Assembly (NCBI GenBank): GCA_934086775.1
Contig: CAKOIJ010000025.1
Span: 1-15,080 of the forward strand
DNA length: 15,080 nucleotides
DNA from: an uncultured Bacilli bacterium
GTDB taxonomy: Bacteria > Bacillota_I > Bacilli_A > RF39 > UBA660
Direction: 5' to 3'
Made by a program: the position numbers and the translations under genes. Positions 1-7,007 of this stretch are shown here, one piece after another (position 1 is the first letter of the stretch; each line of letters opens with the position of its first letter). Below the pieces are notes generated by a model that did not search any database, was not told where the DNA came from, and saw nothing but the letters and a program-made list of their open reading frames with translations.

Positions 1-357
1 GAAGCAAAACTAACATATCCTATAGGACTCATGACAGCAGATGAAATAGTATATGCTGGAGGAAAAGCGCACACGAAATTACTTAGTCCATATGCATGGT
101 ATTATTTAAATAGTGTAGGAGGAAGTATAACAGGAAATACAAGTTGGGGGTCCTTGTCGCCTGAATATTGGGATGGCACCTATTCGGGCGTTTGGAGTGT
201 CAATGGTTCTGGTATCCCGGGCAACCTCACCGGCAACAGGGTGGACTATTCGATTGGCGTTCGCCCTGCCATTTCTCTCAAAACTTGTGCACTTTGGACT
301 AGTGGAAATAGCTCACCTGAAACACCATATGAAATAAGTACTACAAGTGGATGTTGA
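1..357 (+). CDS. C-terminal part of a surface protein with a DUF6273-like / C-type-lectin-like end (5' truncated)
   Basis: An open frame enters from the window edge (first codon GAA) and runs to tandem stops TGA TAG, so the real start lies upstream; the internal ATG at 31 is not a likely start. The visible 118 residues have Trp/Tyr/Gly/Asn-rich composition: MTADEIVYAGG, a YYLNS stretch, a WGSLSPEYW segment, then GVRPAISLK about 30 residues before the end. The GVRPxISL motif with short aromatic strands is typical of secreted proteins of uncultured Bacilli with a DUF6273 or FGE/C-lectin-like fold; this is recalled from the family, not searched. The last residues (SSPETPYEI) resemble the linker that follows such domains. 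Codons 145-297 are G+C-rich and use CGC, GGC, ACC and CTC, unlike the AGA/GGT/GGA style elsewhere; see the separate entry. Probable role: cell-surface binding or display. Coding call sure, family moderate. Confidence 0.75.
   Translation, partial: EAKLTYPIGLMTADEIVYAGGKAHTKLLSPYAWYYLNSVGGSITGNTSWGSLSPEYWDGTYSGVWSVNGSGIPGNLTGNRVDYSIGVRPAISLKTCALWTSGNSSPETPYEISTTSGC
145..297 (+). other. GC-rich cassette inside the surface gene, candidate DGR variable region
   Basis: By count, 141-300 has 85 G+C of 160 (53%), against 36-37% in the coding sequence just before and after and about a quarter in the rest of the window. The reading frame is kept. Many codons are NNC: GGC, ACC, GTC, ATC, AAC, CTC, GAC. 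The 3' end encodes IGVRPAISL with a GC-rich run (GGCGTTCGCCCTGCC at 262-276). In diversity-generating retroelements, adenines of AAC codons in a template are randomised, giving NNC codons in the copy, and the copy ends with a fixed GC-rich initiation site. The pattern fits, but no reverse transcriptase or template repeat is present here. A recombined cassette from another surface gene is the alternative. Confidence 0.45.
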
Positions 358-563
358 TAGGACAGGAAGATCCTATTAACTTAACTGTGTCTAGCGATTA
401 ATTTACTATATAATTACTAATAAGTAATTAATCAATTAAATGATAAATATTACACTATTATAGTATAGGTATAAAGTCACGAAAAAACTCTAGTTGAAAG
501 AGATGTGAACCCCATTTAGTAGACATCAAAAGAATAAATAGTTTTGGGTTATAGGTATGTTAG

Positions 564-594
564 AAAATGAAAGTTATTCTTGACTTTCATTTTT
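564..594 (+). terminator. Hairpin with U-tail upstream of the ABC operon (terminator-like)
   Basis: AAAATGAAAGT (564-574) pairs with ACTTTCATTTT (583-593), an 11-bp stem around an 8-base loop, ending in a run of T. It could end transcription from the left. The same bases contain the -35 box of the ABC promoter, so terminator and promoter overlap. The stem is AT-rich, so strength is uncertain. Confidence 0.45.
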
Positions 595-608
595 AATATA
601 CTTAAAAT
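580..608 (+). promoter_or_regulatory. Sigma-A promoter of the ABC exporter operon
   Basis: TTGACT (580-585), 17-base spacer, TAAAAT (603-608). The start of transcription would be near 615, just before the AGGAG ribosome site (617-621) and the ATG at 631. The rest of the 358-579 gap shows no convincing gene. Confidence 0.6.
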
Positions 609-630
609 GAAGTAGTAGGAGAATAAATTT

Positions 631-2616
631 ATGAAAGAGATATTAAAAACATTATTTAAGTATAAATGGAATATGTTAATAATAGTTATTTTATTATTTA
701 TGCAGGCATATTGTAATCTAGCACTTCCGTCATATACAAGTGATATCATTAATGTAGGTATAGAAGAAAGTGGAATTACTAGTATTGTTCCTGAAAAGAT
801 AAGGGTTTCTGAATTTAATAAATTACTTAATTATGTAAGTGATAAAGAAAAAATTAAAGATTCTTATAAGTGTAATGATGTATGTGTACTTATTAGTAAA
901 GAGGATTTAACTAGTAAGTTAGAAGTACCTATGAGTAAATTAGTTTCAGGTGGAGAAAATGGTGATTTAAATAGAAGTGAAATTATTAATTATTTAAAGG
1001 GCGAATATAAATTAGTAGGTATAGATATTAATAAGAGAAGTATGTCATATATATATAAACTAGGTATATTTATGATTTTAATAGCATTACTTGCTATGGG
1101 AATAACTATATTAAATGCTTATTTATCAAGTAAAGTAAGTGCATATTTTACTAGAGATTTAAGGAAAAAAATAGTAAATAAAATATTAGAACTTGAAACA
1201 AGTGATATTAATAAAATAAGTAGTAGTAGTTTAATAACTAGATGTACTAATGATATAACACAAGTAGGAACAACTGTTACAATTGTTTTAAGAATGGTTT
1301 TATTTGCGCCTATAATGGGAATAGGCGCGGTTACTAAGGTAAAAGGTAGTCCTATTAACTGGGTTATTATATTAAGCGTAGTACTTGTTTTGACTTTAAT
1401 GATAGTAGGATTATCATTAATTGTACCAAGGTTTAAAAAGTTTCAAGAAAATTTAGATAAGATAAATTTAGTAAGTAGAGAAAGTTTAACTGGATTATTA
1501 GTTATAAGAGCTTTTTCTAATAAAAAATTTGAAGATGATAAGTTTGATCAAGCTAATCGTGATCTTACAAATAATGGTTTATTTATAGGTAAGACATTCT
1601 CATTAATGATTCCAATATTAACATTTATAATGAATAGTACTGCAATATTAATTATTTTTGCAGGCGCTCCTAAAGTAAATGATTTTTCTATGCAGGTTGG
1701 AGATTTAATTGCATTTATTACATATACTATGCAAATTATAAGTGCATTTTTGATGCTCTCTATGACTGCAGTTATAGTACCTAGGAGTATAGTATCAATT
1801 AGAAGGATTAATGAAGTATTTAAAATTAATACTAGTGTAGTAGAAAGTAAAAAGGCAAGAAATATAAATAAGATAGAAAGTATAGAATTTAAAGATGTTT
1901 ATTTTAGATATAGTGATAGTAGTGAGGATGTACTAAGAGATATTAACTTTTTAGCTAAAAAAGGAACAGTAACTGCTTTTATTGGCTCTACTGGAAGTGG
2001 TAAATCTACAGTAGTGAATTTAATTCCAAGATTATTTGATCCTACTAGTGGTAAAATATTAATTAATAATATTAATTTAAAAGATTTGAAAATTAAAAAA
2101 TTAAGAAGTTTAATTGGTTATATTCCTCAAAAAGGGAAGTTATTTAAAGGTACTATTATGGATAATATTTCTTTTGGGCAAACTAAATTAAATAAAGAAT
2201 TAGTTTTTGAAAGTGCCAAAATTAGTGAAAGTATCGAATTTATTAATGAAAGTACAGATAAGTTTAATAGAGAAATAAGTGAAGAAGGTACTAATGTAAG
2301 TGGGGGACAAAAGCAAAGGCTTTCTATAGCTAGAGCTCTTGCTGTTAATCCAGATGTTCTAATATTTGATGATTCTTTTAGTGCACTTGATACTAAAACT
2401 GATTCACAAGTTAGAAGGAATCTAAAGAAAATAAAAAAAGATAAACTTATTTTTGTAGTCGCACAAAGAATTAGTACTATAATGAATGCAGATAATATAA
2501 TTGTATTAAATAATGGAGAAATTGAAAGTATTGGTACTCATAAAGAACTACTTAATACTTCTAAAGTATATAAGGAAATATATAATAGTCAACTAGGAGG
2601 TACTCAAAATGAATAA
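631..2616 (+). CDS. ABC exporter half-transporter, degenerate-site subunit
   Basis: A 661-residue fusion of a six-helix ABC exporter membrane domain (about 1-330) and a nucleotide-binding domain (about 415-655). The ATPase domain shows Walker A GSTGSGKST (452-460), Q-loop Q500, a canonical signature VSGGQ (556-560), and Walker B VLIFDD (576-581). Asp581 replaces the catalytic Glu, and Gln612 (VVAQR) replaces the switch His. These changes mark the degenerate subunit of heterodimeric exporters of the BmrCD, LmrCD or TM287/288 type. A long extracellular loop of about 100 residues separates helices 1 and 2 and holds a Cys pair (C81, C85). The ATG follows AGGAG at a good distance. The next gene overlaps by 8 bases and supplies the partner. 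Likely cargo is drugs, lipids or peptides; the sequence does not decide which. Confidence 0.9.
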   Translation: MKEILKTLFKYKWNMLIIVILLFMQAYCNLALPSYTSDIINVGIEESGITSIVPEKIRVSEFNKLLNYVSDKEKIKDSYKCNDVCVLISKEDLTSKLEVPMSKLVSGGENGDLNRSEIINYLKGEYKLVGIDINKRSMSYIYKLGIFMILIALLAMGITILNAYLSSKVSAYFTRDLRKKIVNKILELETSDINKISSSSLITRCTNDITQVGTTVTIVLRMVLFAPIMGIGAVTKVKGSPINWVIILSVVLVLTLMIVGLSLIVPRFKKFQENLDKINLVSRESLTGLLVIRAFSNKKFEDDKFDQANRDLTNNGLFIGKTFSLMIPILTFIMNSTAILIIFAGAPKVNDFSMQVGDLIAFITYTMQIISAFLMLSMTAVIVPRSIVSIRRINEVFKINTSVVESKKARNINKIESIEFKDVYFRYSDSSEDVLRDINFLAKKGTVTAFIGSTGSGKSTVVNLIPRLFDPTSGKILINNINLKDLKIKKLRSLIGYIPQKGKLFKGTIMDNISFGQTKLNKELVFESAKISESIEFINESTDKFNREISEEGTNVSGGQKQRLSIARALAVNPDVLIFDDSFSALDTKTDSQVRRNLKKIKKDKLIFVVAQRISTIMNADNIIVLNNGEIESIGTHKELLNTSKVYKEIYNSQLGGTQNE

Positions 2617-4375
2617 TAAATCTAAAAGGTTATCCTCTGAATTAAATAGATTAATAAAAAGTTTAAAGCCATTTAAATTAGAAATAATAATAGTTTTTAT
2701 TTTAGCATCGCTTGGTACAATATTTACAATAATTGGACCAAAAATACTTGGAAATGCAACTACAGAAGTATATAATGGAGTACTTGCTAAAATAAATAAA
2801 ACTGGAAGTATTGATTTTATTAGACTTAATAAAACACTTCTTATTTTGCTAGTGCTTTATATAATTAGTTTTTTATTTAATTATTTAAGTAGTCTTCTAA
2901 CAACTAAAATATCTTGGAAATATACTAGTGACTTAAGAAAAAAAGTAAATAGAAAAATGTGGAAATTACCTCTTAAATACTTTGATAAAAAAAGTCATGG
3001 TGAACTTTTAAGTTTACTTACGAATGATATAGATAAAATTAGTCAAAACTTAAGTAATGTATTAAGTGATATTATATCTTGTATAGTAGCGGTTATTGGT
3101 ATATTAATAATGATGTTTACTATTAATGTAAGTATGACTTTTATAATATTATTAATACTACCTTTTAGTTTAATTTTGTCTACTTTTATAGCTAATAAAG
3201 GGCAAAAATATTTTGTAAAAGGACAAGAAGAACTTGCTAAAACTAATTCAAGTGTAGAAGAAATGTTAAGAAATCATAATATTATAAAAGTGTTTAATGC
3301 TGAGGAAAAAATATTTAAGGAATTTAATAAAAAGAATGATAGTTTAAGTAAAAATACTTTAAAGAGTACTTTTATAGGTAATATTTTAGAACCTATTATG
3401 ATGTTAATAGGAAATTTAAATTATGTAATAATAGGTGTAGTTGGTGGAATATTTGTTATAAAGGGAAGAATAACTGTAGGTAATATTCAGTCATTTATAA
3501 CATATGCTAAAAACTTTACTAATCCAATTGGTAATTTAGCAAGTATAATGGCAGAATTACAAGGTATGGTAGCGGCAAGTGAAAGAGTATTTAATTATTT
3601 GGAAGAAGAGGAAGAAAAAGAAGTAAGTAATCCTATAAAACTAGATAATGTAAAGGGGAATATTGAATTTAAAAATGTTAATTTTGGATATGAAGATAAT
3701 ACTATAATAAAAGACTTCAGTGCTAAAGTATCTAGTGGTAAAAAAATAGCAATAGTAGGGCCTACTGGAAGTGGTAAAACTACACTTGTTAAACTTCTAA
3801 TGAGATTTTATGAAATTGAAAGTGGAGAAATACTACTAGATGGAGTAAATATAAAAGATATAACTAGAGATGATTTAAGAAAAAATATAGCAATGGTACT
3901 TCAAGATACTTGGCTTTATAAAGATACTATAATGGAAAATATAAGATATGGTTCTCTTAGTAAAACAGATGATGAGGTAATAAAAGCAAGTAAAGAGGCA
4001 AGAAGTCATCATTTTGTACAAACTCTTCCAAATGGATATAATATGGTAGTAAATGAAGAAGTAAATAATATCAGTGAGGGAGAGAAACAACTTCTAACAA
4101 TTGCAAGGGCTATATTAAAGGATCCTAAAGTATTAATACTTGATGAAGCAACAAGTAATGTAGATACAAGAACAGAGCAATTAATAGGTAAAGCTATGGA
4201 TACTTTAATGGAAGGAAGAACATCTTTCATAATTGCACATAGATTATCAACTATAAAAAATGCAGACTTAATAATAGTGTTAAAAGAGGGTAAAATTATA
4301 GAAGAAGGTACTCATACAGATTTAATAAATAAGAAAGGTTTTTACTATTCGCTTTATAATAGTCAATTTAATTAG
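2609..4375 (+). CDS. ABC exporter half-transporter, catalytically competent subunit
   Basis: A 588-residue membrane-domain/ATPase fusion. Six helices lie in about 1-330, followed by an acidic linker (LEEEEEKE, 331-338). The ATPase domain has Walker A GPTGSGKT (384-391), Q-loop Q432, Walker B VLILDE with catalytic Glu513, and the switch His544 (IIAHR). Its signature motif is non-canonical, NISEGEKQ (487-494) instead of SGGQ. In a dimer this signature would face the degenerate Walker site of the upstream subunit, while the intact Walker site here would face the upstream SGGQ, giving one dead and one live ATP site. The ATG overlaps the upstream stop and follows AGGAGG (2596-2601), so the two are translationally coupled. 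A palindromic terminator follows directly. Confidence 0.9.
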   Translation: MNNKSKRLSSELNRLIKSLKPFKLEIIIVFILASLGTIFTIIGPKILGNATTEVYNGVLAKINKTGSIDFIRLNKTLLILLVLYIISFLFNYLSSLLTTKISWKYTSDLRKKVNRKMWKLPLKYFDKKSHGELLSLLTNDIDKISQNLSNVLSDIISCIVAVIGILIMMFTINVSMTFIILLILPFSLILSTFIANKGQKYFVKGQEELAKTNSSVEEMLRNHNIIKVFNAEEKIFKEFNKKNDSLSKNTLKSTFIGNILEPIMMLIGNLNYVIIGVVGGIFVIKGRITVGNIQSFITYAKNFTNPIGNLASIMAELQGMVAASERVFNYLEEEEEKEVSNPIKLDNVKGNIEFKNVNFGYEDNTIIKDFSAKVSSGKKIAIVGPTGSGKTTLVKLLMRFYEIESGEILLDGVNIKDITRDDLRKNIAMVLQDTWLYKDTIMENIRYGSLSKTDDEVIKASKEARSHHFVQTLPNGYNMVVNEEVNNISEGEKQLLTIARAILKDPKVLILDEATSNVDTRTEQLIGKAMDTLMEGRTSFIIAHRLSTIKNADLIIVLKEGKIIEEGTHTDLINKKGFYYSLYNSQFN

Positions 4376-4400
4376 GAGAATAATTAATTATTCTCTTTTT
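4376..4400 (+). terminator. Intrinsic terminator of the ABC operon
   Basis: A perfect 20-base palindrome (arms GAGAATAA and TTATTCTC around TTAA, 4376-4395) is followed by TTTTT. It begins at the base after the stop codon. Confidence 0.8.
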
Positions 4401-4403
4401 AAT

Positions 4404-4431
4404 TTACAACTTAAAGCGTGCATGCTATAAT
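4404..4431 (+). promoter_or_regulatory. Promoter of the transketolase-like gene
   Basis: TTACAA (4404-4409), 16-base spacer, TATAAT (4426-4431), with TG at 4423-4424 giving an extended -10. A second TATACT lies at 4432-4437. It sits between the ABC terminator and the GTG start at 4457. Confidence 0.6.
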
Positions 4432-4456
4432 TATACTATAAAGTAGGTGAAAGTAA

Positions 4457-6379
4457 GTGGATACTAAAATAATTAATTCATTAAGGAGTCTTGCTATTGA
4501 TATGATTAATGATAGAATGATGGGTGATGCTGGGCTAGTACTTAGTTTATCACCAAGTATTTATACTATTTTTTCTAATCATTTGAATTTTAATCCTGGT
4601 GATGGAACTTGGATAAATAGAGATAGATTTATATTAGGTGAGGGTTTAGCATCAAGTTTACTTTATAGTACATTATTCTATTCGGGTTATGATATATCAC
4701 TAGATAGTTTAAAAAAATATGGAAGATTAAATAGTAAACTTCCTTTGTACCCTGAAAGGAATCTTAAAATTGGAGTAGAAGCTTCAATTGGAGATTTACC
4801 AGTTTCTCTAGGTTTAGCAGTAGGGGAGGCATATGCAGAAAAATATTTAGAGAAGTTACTAGGTAAAGAATTAATAGATTATAAAGTATATGTATTAGTA
4901 ACAGATAATGATTTAATGGATGGATCATCATATGAAGTACTTTCTTTTGCATCAAGAAATAATTTAAATAATTTAATTATTATTTATAATTCATTTGAAA
5001 CAACTAAATGTGGTAAGAAAAAAGAGTTTTTAAATAACGATATATTAAGTATGGTAAATGAACTAGGTTTCTTTACTGAAGTGGTAAATAGTAGTGAAGA
5101 CTATATTTCTATTGATAAAGCAATAGCTAAAGCTAAGCTAAGTAATAAACCATCATTTATAGAAATAAAATCTTTAATAGCAATAGGAACATCTAATCAA
5201 GGAAGTTATAATGGACATGAAAATGTTTTAAGTGTGAATGATTTAGAATTAGTAAAAGAAAAAATGAATATAACTCAAGTGCCTTATCATATAAGTAACT
5301 CTGCAATAAATGAATTTCAAAGTAAGATAGATTCTAGAATTAGTCCTATATATAATAGATGGGTAAGTACTTATAATGATATTATATCTAGAGATGATAT
5401 TAAAAAGAATTTAATATCTTTACTTGAAGAAGATAATCATAAAATGAATTTAAAGAATATTAAAATTAGCTTTGAAGAATTTATGAAAGAAGATTTAAGA
5501 GAAACTAATAATAATTTAATGAATGCAATAGCAAAAGAGTTTCCTTTATTAATAGGTGGTAGTTTATTTAATAATGATCCAAAAATATCTTTGGAAGATG
5601 ATAATAAAAATATTTATTTTAGTTTAAGTCCTAAAGGAACATCGTTAATTACGAATGGTTTAGCCCTAGGAGGACTCAAACCATTTGTATGTGCTAATTT
5701 AGGTGATTCACTTGATATGTTAAGTACTATTAAATTATCAAGTACATTAAAGGAAAATATAACTTATATATTTATAAATGATACAATATACACAAATAAG
5801 TATAGTAAAATTAGTAGTCCTACGTTTGAACTTGGAATTTTGAGAAGTATACCAAATATAACACTTTTTAGACCAGCAGATGTTAATGAATTAGTTGGTT
5901 CATGGGACTACATAATGAATAAAAAAGGCACAAGTATTTTAGTCTTGACAAGTGACTTTAAAGGAATATTAAATAATACAAGTAAAGAATTAACTACAAA
6001 GGGAGCATATATAGTAAAAAAGGAAATGGGGAGATTATCTGGAGTTCTTGTATCATCAGGTGCTGAGTTAGAAACTACTTTAAGATTAAGTGAAGAGTTA
6101 GAGGGTTTAGGAATTTTTACAAGGGTAGTATCTATGCCATCATTTAATTTATATACTTTTCTTACTAAAGAAACTAAAGAAGAACTTTTTCCAGTAGGAG
6201 CCAAAGTGATAGTGATTGAACCAAGTATAGATGCTAATTACAATAAGTTAGTATATAGCGAAAAGTACTTAATAAATTTAAAAGATTATATGGAATCTGC
6301 AACTAAAAAAGAGTTAATTGATATTACACATTTTAATTTAGAAGATTTAATAGAAAATATACAAAAACTATTAAAATAA
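4457..6379 (+). CDS. Transketolase-fold protein lacking catalytic residues (probable pseudoenzyme)
   Basis: 640 residues, colinear with transketolase (about 660) from end to end. Conserved scaffold includes NRDRFIL (54-60), a TktA-like stretch at 68-94 (LLYSTLFYSGYD...LNSK), GVEASIG (106-112), NGLALGG (400-406), LRSIPNITLFRPAD (462-475) and RVVSMPS (556-562). By hand alignment to E. coli TktA, key residues are replaced: His26 to Asp24, His66 to Leu64, His100 to Tyr98, the GDG thiamine-diphosphate motif to TDN (149-151; only the Asp remains), Mg-binding Asn185 to Phe180, cofactor-activating Glu411 to Pro392, His473 to Ser453, Asp469 to Tyr449. PLGQG has become DLPVS. His254 may match TktA His261. 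Without the activating Glu and GDG/Asn site, ordinary transketolase chemistry is not expected. The frame is intact and codon use is native, so it looks maintained rather than decayed. GTG start follows AGGTGA (4445-4450). A regulatory or structural role is inference. Confidence 0.85.
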   Translation: MDTKIINSLRSLAIDMINDRMMGDAGLVLSLSPSIYTIFSNHLNFNPGDGTWINRDRFILGEGLASSLLYSTLFYSGYDISLDSLKKYGRLNSKLPLYPERNLKIGVEASIGDLPVSLGLAVGEAYAEKYLEKLLGKELIDYKVYVLVTDNDLMDGSSYEVLSFASRNNLNNLIIIYNSFETTKCGKKKEFLNNDILSMVNELGFFTEVVNSSEDYISIDKAIAKAKLSNKPSFIEIKSLIAIGTSNQGSYNGHENVLSVNDLELVKEKMNITQVPYHISNSAINEFQSKIDSRISPIYNRWVSTYNDIISRDDIKKNLISLLEEDNHKMNLKNIKISFEEFMKEDLRETNNNLMNAIAKEFPLLIGGSLFNNDPKISLEDDNKNIYFSLSPKGTSLITNGLALGGLKPFVCANLGDSLDMLSTIKLSSTLKENITYIFINDTIYTNKYSKISSPTFELGILRSIPNITLFRPADVNELVGSWDYIMNKKGTSILVLTSDFKGILNNTSKELTTKGAYIVKKEMGRLSGVLVSSGAELETTLRLSEELEGLGIFTRVVSMPSFNLYTFLTKETKEELFPVGAKVIVIEPSIDANYNKLVYSEKYLINLKDYMESATKKELIDITHFNLEDLIENIQKLLK

Positions 6380-6388
6380 TAAAAAATA

Positions 6389-6397
6389 TGATATAAT
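6389..6397 (+). promoter_or_regulatory. Extended -10 promoter before the lipoprotein gene
   Basis: TG at 6389-6390, one base, then TATAAT (6392-6397); no good -35 is seen. Initiation near 6404 would leave a very short leader starting at the GAGGAG ribosome site (6404-6409). Read-through from the upstream gene is also possible because no terminator lies between. Confidence 0.45.
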
Positions 6398-6417
6398 ATA
6401 AAAGAGGAGAATGGAAA

Positions 6418-6933
6418 ATGAAAAAAATAATTGTTATAATTTTAATGGGGTTAATGATAGCTGGATGCACAAATAAGGATGAGAAGAAAGAGATGTTTTA
6501 TACTTCATTAGCAGACGCTTATAGAAGTGTATATATAACTGATGGTATGGGTCTTCCAGTACTTGCAGATGAAAAAATAACTTTAGATGGTAAAGTATGG
6601 TATAAAGTATCTAGTACAAAGTATAATTTAATAGAAACAATTGAAAAGATGTTTAATAATGTATATACTGAAGATGTAAATAAGGAATTAAAAACTACTT
6701 TACATGAAAAATATAAAGAAGTAGATTCAACACTTTATACTTTATCTAATGGTGGTTGTATGTTTGATTATCAAATAGATGATACATTATATAATAATCT
6801 TAAAAAGGATGTTAAAATTAAAAAAATAAATTCATCTAAAATAGAATTTGAATATAAAGGTAAAAAATATACAGCTAGTAAAGATAAAGATAATTATATG
6901 TTTAGTGAAAAGATATTTGTATGTGAACAGTAA
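6418..6933 (+). CDS. Small lipoprotein, possibly IseA-like
   Basis: 171 residues with a lipoprotein signal: MKKIIVIILMGLMIAGC, lipobox MIAGC with Cys17 as the lipidation site, then a charged linker (NKDEKKE). The mature part is small, Lys/Tyr-rich and soluble, so it should sit on the outer face of the membrane. The order of motifs WYKVSS (59-64), a helical Lys/Glu-rich segment, then YKEVDSTLYTLSNGG resembles the IseA/YoeB family, which inhibits D,L-endopeptidase autolysins; this is recalled from the family pattern and is not certain. Two further Cys, one in the NGGC segment and one near the end (FVCEQ), could pair. ATG follows GAGGAG with 8 bases between. The stop codon lies within the terminator stem. 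Its position upstream of a penicillin-binding protein fits a cell-wall role. Confidence 0.75.
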   Translation: MKKIIVIILMGLMIAGCTNKDEKKEMFYTSLADAYRSVYITDGMGLPVLADEKITLDGKVWYKVSSTKYNLIETIEKMFNNVYTEDVNKELKTTLHEKYKEVDSTLYTLSNGGCMFDYQIDDTLYNNLKKDVKIKKINSSKIEFEYKGKKYTASKDKDNYMFSEKIFVCEQ

Positions 6934-6953
6934 ATTTATTTACTGTTTTTTTT
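6927..6953 (+). terminator. Intrinsic terminator after the lipoprotein gene
   Basis: ACAGTAAA (6927-6934) pairs with TTTACTGT (6939-6946) around TTTA, followed by seven more T. The left arm contains the TAA stop codon. Confidence 0.8.
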
Positions 6954-7007
6954 GAAAGTAAATATATTAAATTTCTTTTTTTAGCATAAAATTAATTGGT
7001 GATAATA

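Noticed and set aside
355..360. Possible reading of TGA as Trp, since the first gene ends TGA TAG.
   Set aside because: Trp is TGG in every gene I read and no in-frame TGA occurs inside them; tandem stops explain it.
357..376. ATAGGA/TCCTAT hairpin at the end of the first surface gene as a terminator.
   Set aside because: Stem of only 6 bp with no T-run; the stronger hairpin at 564-594 is a better candidate.
503..530. GTGAACCCCATTTAGTAGACA-like sequence resembling the terminal repeat of an IS3-family element.
   Set aside because: Only a loose likeness from memory; no partner end, no target duplication and no transposase fragment nearby.
6996..7007. TTG 6996 as the PBP start.
   Set aside because: It overlaps the GGTGAT ribosome site that serves GTG 7008.
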